NCBI GenBank assembly: GCA_964194585.1
Contig: CAXMNG010000405.1
Span: forward strand, 1-13,767
Length of the DNA stretch: 13,767 nucleotides
DNA from: JAABYT01 sp964194585
GTDB lineage: Bacteria; Pseudomonadota; Gammaproteobacteria; HK1
Direction of reading: 5' to 3'
Below are positions 1 through 7,059 of the stretch, in pieces (position 1 is the stretch's first letter; the number at the start of each line of letters is the position of its first letter). Position numbers and translations under genes: made by a program. The notes under the pieces were generated by a model. That model was given only the letters and a program-made list of their open reading frames with translations, was not told where the DNA came from and did not search any database.

Positions 1-183
1 CCTGGGCGCCGTTGCAGTGTTCGGGCAGTTCGTGCCGGGTACTGCTCGTGCTGGTGGGCGCGTCGCCTTGGTCAAAGGTGGATGAGTCAGCTCATCAACT
101 GAGCATATCGTGGACGCGTGAAAACGGTGCCCGGAGAACCGTTCTACATTCGCTGGCCTCGCCACGTGCACTGACTATCACAT
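1..183. other. Region downstream of recJ, no convincing gene
   Basis: This stretch holds no clear gene. The plus-strand frame 2-85 is open from the window edge to a TGA, and its 27 residues (ending RVALVKGG) look protein-like. It could be the C-terminus of a gene convergent with recJ, but it is too short to assign. No minus-strand prfB start follows recJ, although prfB often sits there in gammaproteobacteria. Two mutually exclusive small hairpins overlap at 81-104: GATGAG/CTCATC at 81-96, and GCTCA/TGAGC at 90-104. Either could be part of a transcript end. Confidence 0.3.
121..145 (-). terminator. Possible recJ terminator
   Basis: Read on the minus strand, AGAACGGT pairs with ACCGTTTT (one G-U pair) around a 9-base loop, about 40 bases after the recJ stop. 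The T-run lies within the 3' arm of the stem rather than after it. It is therefore a weak intrinsic-terminator candidate. Confidence 0.35.
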
Positions 184-1911
184 CTAACCGGCTTCCGCAT
201 GCTCGACCACCAGCTGCGCCGTCTCCCGACCACGATACCTGTTAACGTCGAGCTTGTACGCTAACCGCACGACCTGTGCGTCCTTGGGCCAATACTCCAG
301 CGCGTTGAATGCGATTGCATCCACGGGCTCGGCGCCATCCCCGGCGCGCAGCGTGAGCTTCAGATGCGTATCCCCGACGACGCGGCTGCTCATCACCTGG
401 AATTCGCCGTCGAATACTGGTTCTGGAAATCCCTGGCCCCAGGGACCGGCGCGACGCAGCTCCCGAGCCAGCGCCAACCCGATTTCGGCAGGCTCCAGCG
501 GACCGTCGCTCGAGATGATGCCGCGCAGATCCCCGGCGCTCAAATGGCGCCGCACCTCGTCGTCGAATGCCGCGCGGAACTCATCGTAGCGCGTGCGCTC
601 CAGGCTGAGTCCGGCAGCCATGGCATGACCGCCGAACTTGCTGAGGAGCCCGGCATGCCGCGTGGCTATCGCCTCCAGCGCATCGCGAATGTGCACACCG
701 CTCACCGAGCGCGCCGAGCCCTTGAACGTATCTTCGCCGTCCGGTGCAAATGCAATCACGGGGCGGTGGAGCCGCTCCTTGATGCGTGCCGCAACGATGC
801 CGACCACTCCCGGATGCCAGTCATCGTCGAACAAGCACACGCCATAGGGAAGTGCCTCCTCGCTGTCGAAACTGAGCGCCTCGACCTGGGCCATGGCCTG
901 GTCACGCATGCGTGCCTCGATGTGGCGCCGTTCGCGATTGAGGCCGTCCAGGGTTGCGGCCATCTCGGCGGCCAGCGAAGCGTCGTCGCAAAGCAGGCAT
1001 TCGATGCCGAGCGCCATGTCCGTCAGGCGGCCGGCGGCGTTCAGTCGGGGTGCCACGGCGAAGGCCAGATCCGAGGCCGTGAGGTGATTACTGTCGCGGC
1101 CGGCCACCTCCAGCAGGGCGGCGACGCCTGGTTGAAGGCGACCGCCGCGAATACGCGCGATCCCCTGGGCCACCAGGATGCGATTGTTGGCATCCAGCGG
1201 CACCACATCGGCCACAGTGCCGAGTGCCACCAGATCCAGAAGCTGCCCGAGATTCGGTTCCTGCAATCCGCGCTCGCCGAACCAGCGTCCATCGCGTAGC
1301 GCGGCGCGCAACGCGATCAGCAGATAGAACGCGACACCGACACCGGCCAGGCACTTGCTGGGAAAGTTGTCACCCGCCTGATTGGGGTTGACGATGGCGG
1401 CGGCACGGGGCACGCGCTCACCGGGAAGATGATGATCGGTGATGATGACAGGCACGTTGCGCGCCGCAGCGGCGGCCACGCCGTCAATGCTGGAGATACC
1501 GTTGTCCACGGTGATCAGCAGGTCCGGCGCGCGCTGTTCGGCAACCGCGACGATCTCCGGCGTCAGGCCGTAACCGAACTCGAAGCGGTTGGGCACCACA
1601 TAATCCACATGCGCGGCACCCAGAAGGCGCAGCCCTCGGACAATAACCGCGCAGCCGGTGGCGCCGTCAGCGTCGAAATCGGCCACCACGAGGATGCGTT
1701 TGTCGTGGGCGAGAGCATCCACCAGCAACGCCACCGCGTCGTCCATGCCAGCGAGCATGGTCGCCGGATGCAGCTTGTCCAGACTGTAGTCCAGCTCCGA
1801 CACCGAGAGCACGTCGCGCGCTGCCAGCACTCTGGCGACCACCGGATGAAGGACTTGCGCCAGGTCTGCCGGCACCGGCTTCGCGTCGCGACGGGAAATT
1901 CGCGTGGTCAT
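184..1911 (-). CDS. recJ: Single-stranded-DNA-specific exonuclease RecJ
   Basis: This is a 575-residue DHH-family 5'-3' exonuclease acting on single-stranded DNA in recombinational and mismatch repair in the cytoplasm. E. coli RecJ has 577 residues. The DHH-domain motifs are in order: DFDADG at 78-83, VDNG at 135-138, TDHH at 158-161, and the aspartate in GTVADVVPLD at 231-240. The DHHA1 motif GGHAMAAG is at 427-434, and a C-terminal OB-like region follows. The frame stays open upstream to 2172, but similarity to RecJ begins just after the ATG at 1909-1911, and the extension would overlap the divergent regulator. No strong ribosome-binding site is seen. In many gammaproteobacteria recJ follows the RpfE/ApgM-like gene directly; here a plus-strand group separates them. 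Confidence 0.97.
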   Translation of the reverse strand: MTTRISRRDAKPVPADLAQVLHPVVARVLAARDVLSVSELDYSLDKLHPATMLAGMDDAVALLVDALAHDKRILVVADFDADGATGCAVIVRGLRLLGAAHVDYVVPNRFEFGYGLTPEIVAVAEQRAPDLLITVDNGISSIDGVAAAAARNVPVIITDHHLPGERVPRAAAIVNPNQAGDNFPSKCLAGVGVAFYLLIALRAALRDGRWFGERGLQEPNLGQLLDLVALGTVADVVPLDANNRILVAQGIARIRGGRLQPGVAALLEVAGRDSNHLTASDLAFAVAPRLNAAGRLTDMALGIECLLCDDASLAAEMAATLDGLNRERRHIEARMRDQAMAQVEALSFDSEEALPYGVCLFDDDWHPGVVGIVAARIKERLHRPVIAFAPDGEDTFKGSARSVSGVHIRDALEAIATRHAGLLSKFGGHAMAAGLSLERTRYDEFRAAFDDEVRRHLSAGDLRGIISSDGPLEPAEIGLALARELRRAGPWGQGFPEPVFDGEFQVMSSRVVGDTHLKLTLRAGDGAEPVDAIAFNALEYWPKDAQVVRLAYKLDVNRYRGRETAQLVVEHAEAG

Positions 1912-2068
1912 GGGATACGGCCCGGGAACAGACTGCGATGGCGAGCAAGACTGCCGGCTTTCAGAGCCGCGGGCAAGCGTAGGAGGAATCCCATCAGGGA
2001 CAGCGGCGGCCATGCGCGCTATGCTGTCGATTGCCGGTTTCGAGGCTGAGGGGCGGGGGAAACGACGG

Positions 2069-2782
2069 ATGACTCGCGTAGTCGAAACGACGGCCGACAC
2101 GTTGCTCGGCGTCGACATCTTCAGATCCCTGGACAAAGGCGCGCGCACCTCCATCGCGCGCCACTGCCACACCTATCGCTATCCGCCACAACAGGACATC
2201 GTTTGCAATCAGGACCTGAGCGACGACGTGTACTTCGTCATCAGTGGCAAGGTCCGCGCCACCATTTTCTCCCGCAGCGGAAGAGAAGTCGCTTTCCGCG
2301 ATATAGGCGCTGGTGAAATGTTCGGCGATCTGTCCGCCATCGACGGCCGGCCGCGCTGCGCCGACGTGATCACTCTGGAAGAGAGCGCGGTGCTCAAAAT
2401 GCGCTCACCGGCATTCCAGGAGGTGCTGGGTGACCACTCCCAGGTGGCCTTCGCGGTCCTTTGCAGGCTCACCGAGCTGGTCAGGCACCTTTCCGATCGC
2501 GTGGTGGAATTCAGCACCCTGGGGGTCAACAACCGCATACATGCGGAGCTGCTGCGGCTGGCGAAGAAGGTCCCCGGTAACGGCGGCCTGGTGGAGATCA
2601 CCCGTCCCCCCACCCACGCCGACATCGCCAGCCGCGTGAGCACGCGGCGCGAAGCCGTGACCAAGGAGTTCAGCCGGCTCTCGGACATGGGCCTCATCGA
2701 GCGCCGGGGGAAATCCCTGGTGGTGCGCGACATGGAACGCCTGGAGCGCATGATCGACGAGGTGAAGGCTCCCTCCGATTGA
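2069..2782 (+). CDS. Crp/Fnr-family transcriptional regulator
   Basis: This 237-residue protein has the full Crp/Fnr layout. An N-terminal cyclic-nucleotide-binding beta-barrel covers about 15-125, a dimerisation helix about 125-160, and a winged helix-turn-helix about 170-225. The region matching the phosphate-binding cassette of Crp is residues 82-100 (starting GEMFGDLS); it keeps the arginine (R96) but has Cys (C97) where Crp has Ser. The recognition helix RREAVTK (193-199) aligns with Crp RETVGR, so TGTGA-like half-sites are expected. No FNR-type cysteine cluster is seen at the N-terminus. The start at 2069 follows a G-rich ribosome-binding site; an earlier in-frame ATG at 2021 is possible. 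It is divergent from recJ and upstream of two small genes and a Crp-like box, which suggests a local target. The ligand is unknown. Confidence 0.9.
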   Translation: MTRVVETTADTLLGVDIFRSLDKGARTSIARHCHTYRYPPQQDIVCNQDLSDDVYFVISGKVRATIFSRSGREVAFRDIGAGEMFGDLSAIDGRPRCADVITLEESAVLKMRSPAFQEVLGDHSQVAFAVLCRLTELVRHLSDRVVEFSTLGVNNRIHAELLRLAKKVPGNGGLVEITRPPTHADIASRVSTRREAVTKEFSRLSDMGLIERRGKSLVVRDMERLERMIDEVKAPSD

Positions 2783-2804
2783 AAATAACACCTTCATTTT
2801 CAAT
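2778..2804. repeat. AT-rich inverted repeat at the regulator stop codon
   Basis: ATTGAAAAT (2778-2786) and ATTTTCAAT (2796-2804) are perfect 9-base arms with a 9-base spacer. The left arm overlaps the TGA of the regulator gene. No T-run follows, so it is either an operator or a weak hairpin. Its low GC stands out from its surroundings. Confidence 0.6.
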
Positions 2805-2829
2805 AAGTTATAGTCAATGTTCCCCGGAA

Positions 2830-2849
2830 GGTGTGAAAATACACACACC
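2830..2849. promoter_or_regulatory. Crp-like binding site
   Basis: The core TGTGA-N6-ACACA at 2832-2847 matches the Crp consensus TGTGA-N6-TCACA at nine of ten positions. The symmetric flanks extend it to GGTGTG-N8-CACACC. It lies 48 bases past the end of the Crp/Fnr-type gene and upstream of the small membrane-protein gene. The recognition helix of that regulator carries Crp-like contact residues, so it is the natural candidate to bind here; a resident Crp could bind as well. The same inverted repeat could instead form a short hairpin, and a weak terminator is the alternative reading. Confidence 0.5.
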
Positions 2850-2871
2850 CTTTGCGAATGCCCTGCCAGAC

Positions 2872-2877
2872 TTTAAT
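2872..2877 (+). promoter_or_regulatory. Possible -10 element of the small-gene promoter
   Basis: TTTAAT matches TATAAT at five of six positions and predicts a transcript start near 2884. A good ribosome-binding site follows at 2894 and the ATG at 2905. No -35 element is properly spaced, as expected of an activator-dependent promoter. The Crp-like box centre is about 32 bases upstream of the hexamer, about 3 bases more than the class II standard. A second candidate -10, TATAGT at 2809-2814, would place the box downstream of its start and so suggest repression. Confidence 0.35.
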
Positions 2878-2893
2878 CGTACCCGAGCCAAAT

Positions 2894-2897
2894 GGAG
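2894..2897 (+). promoter_or_regulatory. Ribosome-binding site of the 44-residue gene
   Basis: GGAG stands 7 bases before the ATG at 2905. It fixes that start against the longer in-frame reading from 2779, which would overlap the stop codon of the regulator gene. Confidence 0.6.
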
Positions 2898-2904
2898 CAG
2901 TGTC

Positions 2905-3039
2905 ATGGGACCAGAGTTGATTGAAGAGCGTCACGTGGAGCTGGCAGCGGACGCGGAGCATGTGGCTTCGGCATGGCTACTGGCCGCAGTGGTGGTGGTT
3001 CTGCTGATGACGGTTGTGGCCCCCCTCCTGAACGCGTGA
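2905..3039 (+). CDS. Small single-span membrane protein, unknown function
   Basis: This is a 44-residue protein that I do not recognise. The first half is acidic and polar with two histidines (residues 1-22). It is followed by one strongly hydrophobic segment (about 24-41, containing AAVVVVLLMTVV) that should span the inner membrane, and it ends almost at once. It lacks a signal-peptide-like N-terminus and so looks like a C-tail-anchored miniprotein. A GGAG ribosome-binding site supports the start. It lies after the Crp/Fnr-type gene and a Crp-like box, and 62 bases before another small gene on the same strand. These facts suggest a regulated small-protein unit, but no function follows from the sequence. 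Confidence 0.6.
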   Translation: MGPELIEERHVELAADAEHVASAWLLAAVVVVLLMTVVAPLLNA

Positions 3040-3085
3040 GCAACCCCATGTCCATCCAGCTCGCAGCCACGGAAGCCACTACCAC

Positions 3086-3091
3086 GAGGAG
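3086..3091 (+). promoter_or_regulatory. Ribosome-binding site choosing the start of the 71-residue gene
   Basis: GAGGAG lies 10 bases before the ATG at 3102. The earlier in-frame ATG at 3048 has only a weak GTGAG at that distance, so 3102 is preferred. Confidence 0.45.
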
Positions 3092-3101
3092 CGGTCCCGG
3101 A

Positions 3102-3317
3102 ATGAAGCCCAGGCCGGCACACATGCAACAGATACTTCGTGACGACATCCGCTGGCTGGCGGGCCGCATCCAGCAACTGGCGACCACCAACGGCGCCAGC
3201 GACGCCAAGCTCGCCAGCTGTTATGAGAAGTTACTGCGCCAACGGCAACGCCAGCTGGCGTCCCGGGGCGGCCCGGACGGCGCCTGCCCCGGTTGCTGGC
3301 AGGACTATTTCTGCTGA
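3102..3317 (+). CDS. Small basic protein with a C-terminal cysteine cluster
   Basis: This 71-residue protein is not one I recognise. Residues 7-55 look helical, amphipathic and rich in Arg and Gln (RQRQRQ at 47-52). The tail carries CPGC at 62-65, then the aromatic stretch WQDYF, and ends with Cys 71 as its last residue; another cysteine is at 40. This spacing (CxxC-x5-C) could bind a metal or be redox-active. Most codons end in G or C, like the neighbouring genes, which supports real coding. A longer version from 3048 (89 residues) would start 8 bases after the membrane-protein stop and be coupled to it. The gene ends 10 bases from the convergent RpfE-like gene. Confidence 0.6.
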   Translation: MKPRPAHMQQILRDDIRWLAGRIQQLATTNGASDAKLASCYEKLLRQRQRQLASRGGPDGACPGCWQDYFC

Positions 3318-3327
3318 AGGCGCGCCC

Positions 3328-4407
3328 TCAGCGGCTCTCGGACATGATACGGGCAAAGGGTCTGGCGCGGCGCCACCAGTGACCCAGCTGGCCGCGTTGC
3401 AATCGGAAGTCCCGTGATCCGCCGGTGCGCAGGCTCACACTCTGCACACGGCCGGACTTCAGCGCATCCAGAAGCGGTGCCATCCAGCGTTCCTCGACAG
3501 CGGACACGAAGCGCCGCCAGGTATCGATATCTGAGAGCCGAACCGGCACGTAAGCCGCGCTCCAGACCAGCAGATGGTTGCCCGCCGACCCGGCGCGCGC
3601 GAGCCATGATCGCGCATCCTCGGGAAGGGGCTCGCAGGCAGCCTGCGCCAACCCCGCGAGCCCCGCGACCAGCGCGTGGTCGCTCCAGACGCCCTGCCAA
3701 CGTCCGGCCGCTACCTGTGGTGCGCGCCCGCCGCCCCACAACCACAGACTGTTGATCGCGGGCTCACCACGGCGCTCGCGCTCCCGGTTGACGGGGCTTG
3801 CGTGGAGGATCATCTGGACATCGTTGATGCGCGCCCGCCAGCGGCCGGCATCGTCGCCGCGGGGCAAATGCTCACCTATCCTCGAGCCGCTCACCTCCCA
3901 GATTGGCTCGGTGACGAGACGAGGCCCATGGTCGAGGCGAACATACCAGCGTTTCTCGGCCAGGGCGGCGATCCGCATACCCGGATCGTCCAGCTGCCCG
4001 TTCAATTCCGCCGCCAGCGCCTGCGCTTCAGCCGTGGAAATGCGCAGACCCTCGTCGGCCAGAAGCGCCAGCTCTCCCATGTCGACCATCAGGTGCACCG
4101 GGTCGGCGCGGAGCCACCAGCCCTCGCCGGAGCTCGCCCCGTCCAGTCGGCGGGTGACCGCCGCCACCGGCCAGTCCGGGCCCTCCCTGGCAACGCCGAA
4201 GCAGCCGAACAGCAGGGCCGCGAGCCCATGCCCCGGACAGTCCGACACAGTGGCTGTGGAACGGGAGAAGAATCGCTCCAGGGCCGGCAGCGAAAGCCCC
4301 TCGGTCAACAGGCGGGCCGTCGCCACATGGCCGGGGCCGTTCGGCATGGCGGGGCCAAGCAGACCCGGCACCATCAGCGTCGGATGCCAGCCCTGGTCTT
4401 CGCTCAT
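3328..4407 (-). CDS. RpfE/ApgM-like phosphoglycerate mutase family protein
   Basis: This 359-residue protein belongs to a proteobacterial family usually labelled cofactor-independent phosphoglycerate mutase, or RpfE after the Xanthomonas rpf locus. Recognisable motifs are WWLRADPVHL at 97-106, NDVQMILHASPVN at 195-207 and INSLWLWGGG at 218-227, followed by DHALVAGLAGLA at 243-254. The INSLWLWGGG part resembles the C-terminal region of archaeal-type mutases. The N-terminus (TLMVPGLLGPAMPN) lacks the DGxxD metal motif that starts true ApgM enzymes, so mutase activity is doubtful. The gene starts 13 bases after thrC with GGGGAGG before the ATG, so it is the last gene of the hom-thrC operon. Xanthomonas also has rpfE beside recJ, as I recall. 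Confidence 0.85.
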   Translation of the reverse strand: MSEDQGWHPTLMVPGLLGPAMPNGPGHVATARLLTEGLSLPALERFFSRSTATVSDCPGHGLAALLFGCFGVAREGPDWPVAAVTRRLDGASSGEGWWLRADPVHLMVDMGELALLADEGLRISTAEAQALAAELNGQLDDPGMRIAALAEKRWYVRLDHGPRLVTEPIWEVSGSRIGEHLPRGDDAGRWRARINDVQMILHASPVNRERERRGEPAINSLWLWGGGRAPQVAAGRWQGVWSDHALVAGLAGLAQAACEPLPEDARSWLARAGSAGNHLLVWSAAYVPVRLSDIDTWRRFVSAVEERWMAPLLDALKSGRVQSVSLRTGGSRDFRLQRGQLGHWWRRARPFARIMSESR

Positions 4408-4420
4408 CGGGCCTCCCCGG

Positions 4421-5566
4421 CTACGTCAGATCCCCTGTGATTGCATCCCGCACCGCGTCCCGATCCGCCTTGACGGTGATCACCGACGCGGTGCTCTGGG
4501 CCATAGCGGCATCCGGGTCCTTGAGGCCGTGCCCTGTCAGCGTGCACACCACGGTGCTGCCCGCCGGGATCCTGCCGCTTTTCAAGTCCTTCAGGGCCCC
4601 GCTGACGGCCACCGCCGAAGCCGGCTCACAGAAAATGCCCTCCTGCTCCGCGAGCAGCTTCTGAGTCGCGAGTATCTCGTCGTCGGTGAACTCGTCGAAC
4701 CAGCCGCCGGACTCCGTGGACGCCGCGAGCGCGAGTTCCCAGGACTGCGGATTGCCGATACGAATGGCGGTCGCCACGGTCTCGGGCGCCTCCACCGGAT
4801 GCCCGCGCAGAAAGGGCGCCGCGCCGGCGGCCTGATAGCCCACCATCACCGGTCGTGAGTCCGCCAGCGGCTCCCTCGTGTAGGGGCAATTGCCGTCGCA
4901 GAAATTACACGATGCCGTCACGCAATTGCGTTCGCCGGGACAGCACTCGCTGTAACCGATCCAGTGAGCCGAGATGTTGCCGGCGTTGCCCACCGGCAGG
5001 CAGTGAAAGTCCGGAGCGCGCCCCAGAGATTCGACGATCTCGAAGGCAGCGGTTTTCTGCCCCTGCAGACGGTAAGGATTAATGGAGTTGACGATGGTCA
5101 CCGGCGCCTCCTCGGCGACTTCGCGCACCAGTCGCATGCCATCGTCGAAGTTGCCGTTGATCTTGATAATGGTGGCGCCATGCATCATGGCCTGGGCGAG
5201 CTTGCCCAAGGCGATCTTGCCGTCGGGAATGAGTACGAATGCGCGCATACCCGCGCGCGCGGCGTAGGCCGCGGCGGAAGCCGATGTATTTCCGGTAGAG
5301 GCACAGATAATGGCGCGACTGCCTTCCTCCAACGCGTGGCTGACCGCCATCGTCATGCCGCGATCCTTGAACGAGCCGGTGGGGTTCAGGCCTTCGTACT
5401 TGACCCAGATATCCGCGTCGATGCCGGTCTGGCGGGGGATATTCTCCAGATGCAGCAGTGGCGTATTGCCTTCGTAGAGATTGACGATGGGGGTGTATTC
5501 AGTAATCGGCAAACGATGCCGGTATCTGTCGAGCAACCCACGGTACGCGCCGGGTGCTGTGCTCAT
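4421..5566 (-). CDS. thrC: Threonine synthase with a six-cysteine insertion
   Basis: This 381-residue PLP enzyme converts O-phosphohomoserine to threonine in the cytoplasm. The PLP lysine is K67 in SFKDRG (65-70). GNTS is at 92-95, and the glycine-rich phosphate loop GNAGN is at 193-197. It belongs to the shorter threonine synthase type of about 350 residues. The extra length is largely an insertion after HWIGYSE: residues 208-227 contain Cys 208, 209, 215, 220, 223 and 227, the last three spaced CxxCxxxC. The fold resumes at RPVMVGYQAAGAAP (238-251). The insert could hold a metal or an Fe-S cluster, which is my inference. The start is 5 bases after the hom stop, with GGAGAC placed 8 bases before the ATG. 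Confidence 0.96.
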   Translation of the reverse strand: MSTAPGAYRGLLDRYRHRLPITEYTPIVNLYEGNTPLLHLENIPRQTGIDADIWVKYEGLNPTGSFKDRGMTMAVSHALEEGSRAIICASTGNTSASAAAYAARAGMRAFVLIPDGKIALGKLAQAMMHGATIIKINGNFDDGMRLVREVAEEAPVTIVNSINPYRLQGQKTAAFEIVESLGRAPDFHCLPVGNAGNISAHWIGYSECCPGERNCVTASCNFCDGNCPYTREPLADSRPVMVGYQAAGAAPFLRGHPVEAPETVATAIRIGNPQSWELALAASTESGGWFDEFTDDEILATQKLLAEQEGIFCEPASAVAVSGALKDLKSGRIPAGSTVVCTLTGHGLKDPDAAMAQSTASVITVKADRDAVRDAITGDLT

Positions 5567-5571
5567 AAGTG

Positions 5572-6888
5572 TCAGTCTCCGTCCAGTTGCTCGACGCGAA
5601 TGCGCGCCACCTTACCACTGATGCTGTCCAGGGCCTCGATCTGCTCGAGCGCTATGTTCATCTGACGTTCTCGCACCCGGTGGCTGAGCATGATGAGCCG
5701 CGCCTGTGAGGCGCCGTGAGGCGGCTCCGGTTGCACCAGCGCTTCGATACTGATCCCGGCATTGCCGAGTATGGTGGCAACCTCGGCGAGCACTCCCGGA
5801 CGATCTTCGGCAAGCATGCGCAGATAGTAGGCCGTCTCGGCATCGTCGATGGAAAGCATCGGGAGGTTCGAGATTGCGTCCGGCTGGAAGGCCAGGTGCG
5901 GTACGCGGTGGTCGGGATCCGTGGTCAGCGTGCGCACCACGTCTACGAGATCTGCCACCACCGCGGACGCGGTGGGCTCCGCCCCCGCGCCGGCACCGTA
6001 GTAGAGGGTCGATCCCACGGCATCCGCCTTTACCAGCACGGCGTTCATGACGCCGTTGACGTTAGCGATGAGGCACCGTTCGGGGATCAAGGTCGGATGC
6101 ACCCTCAGCTCGACACCCTCCCCGGTGCGCCGCGCGATGCCGAGATGCTTGATGCGGTAACCAAGCTGTTCGGCGTGTTGCAGGTCTTCCTGCGTCACCT
6201 CCGTGATGCCCTCGGTGTAGACCTTGTCGAATGCCAACGGCTTGCCGAATGCAATCGCGGCCAGGATCGCCAGCTTGTGGGCTGCATCGATGCCCTCGAC
6301 GTCGAAGCGCGGGTCAGCCTCCGCATAGCCCAGACTCTGGGCCTCCGCAAGCACCTCGTCGAAGCCTCGGCCTTTGTCGCGCATCTCGGAGAGTATGAAA
6401 TTACCGGTGCCGTTGATGATGCCAGCGATCCACTCGATTCGGTTGCCGGACAGGCCTTCGCGAATCGCCTTGATGATGGGAATGCCTCCCGCCACCGCCG
6501 CCTCGAATGCCACCATCACGCCGTGGCTGCGAGCGGCATCGAAAATCTCATTGCCGTGCAGCGCGATGAGCGCCTTGTTGGCGGTAACGACGTGCTTTCC
6601 TTCGTCGATAGCATGCAGGGTCAGTTCGCGGGCGACATCGGTTCCTCCCAGAAGCTCGACGACGATGCTCACTTCCGGGTCGTCGACCACTGCCATCGGT
6701 TGGTCGGTGAGCTTGATGCCGTCCAGGGAGCAGATCCGCGGCTTTCCGAGATCCCGGGCGCAGGCGTGCACGACCTCGATAGCGCGACCCGCGCGACGCG
6801 CGATTTCCTCGCGATTACGGGCCAGAACATTCACGGTGCCGCCACCCACGGTGCCGAGCCCGAGCAAACCGATCTTGACTGGCTCCAT
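5572..6888 (-). CDS. hom: Homoserine dehydrogenase
   Basis: This 438-residue enzyme reduces aspartate semialdehyde to homoserine with NAD(P)H, the branch point to threonine and methionine. An N-terminal Rossmann fold has GLGTVGGGT at 10-18. TANKAL (102-107) and FEAAVAGGIPIIK (128-140) are family hallmarks, and the catalytic domain includes DAAHKLAILA at 201-210. An ACT domain starts at about 353 (YYLRMLAEDRPGVLAEV) and probably gives feedback control by threonine. No aspartate kinase is fused, unlike E. coli ThrA. The frame continues upstream to 7140, but similarity starts at the ATG at 6888; the ribosome-binding site there is weak. It is the first gene of hom-thrC-rpfE-like and divergent from the exported-protein gene. 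No leader peptide rich in Thr or Ile codons is seen. Confidence 0.97.
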   Translation of the reverse strand: MEPVKIGLLGLGTVGGGTVNVLARNREEIARRAGRAIEVVHACARDLGKPRICSLDGIKLTDQPMAVVDDPEVSIVVELLGGTDVARELTLHAIDEGKHVVTANKALIALHGNEIFDAARSHGVMVAFEAAVAGGIPIIKAIREGLSGNRIEWIAGIINGTGNFILSEMRDKGRGFDEVLAEAQSLGYAEADPRFDVEGIDAAHKLAILAAIAFGKPLAFDKVYTEGITEVTQEDLQHAEQLGYRIKHLGIARRTGEGVELRVHPTLIPERCLIANVNGVMNAVLVKADAVGSTLYYGAGAGAEPTASAVVADLVDVVRTLTTDPDHRVPHLAFQPDAISNLPMLSIDDAETAYYLRMLAEDRPGVLAEVATILGNAGISIEALVQPEPPHGASQARLIMLSHRVRERQMNIALEQIEALDSISGKVARIRVEQLDGD

Positions 6889-7059
6889 CAGGGTTTGTCC
6901 ATTCCGGGAAAGTGAAGGAGGTACATAAAAATGCAATGCCGATAGTGCCAGCCGGAAGGGCGCGAAGCCATATCCAATACGGGGGAATGCGCTTCTCATG
7001 AGGCCTTTTCCGCGTGCTCCCGAGAGCTGGGCCGCGGCCTCGCCGCGGGCAAGTATGCT

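Noticed and set aside
3578..4858. Long plus-strand open frame opposite the RpfE-like gene and thrC
   Set aside because: Its translation is Arg/Pro/Ser-rich low-complexity sequence antisense to well-identified genes, as expected of a shadow in GC-rich DNA.
6915..7001. AAGGAGG on the plus strand followed by ATGs at 6931 and 6936, giving peptides of 4 and 21 residues
   Set aside because: The first ATG frame stops after four codons. The second has a 14-base spacing and a 21-residue product without recognisable features. It lies in the divergent hom leader and is probably chance.
7031..7050. GC-only hairpin with CCGCGG repeated at 7032 and 7043
   Set aside because: The stem is six bases in GC-rich DNA without a T-run or partner structure. 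It is likely a composition effect.
6889..7059. Attenuator or leader peptide controlling hom-thrC
   Set aside because: No run of Thr or Ile codons and no terminator with a T-run is found. The open frame is simply an upstream extension of hom.
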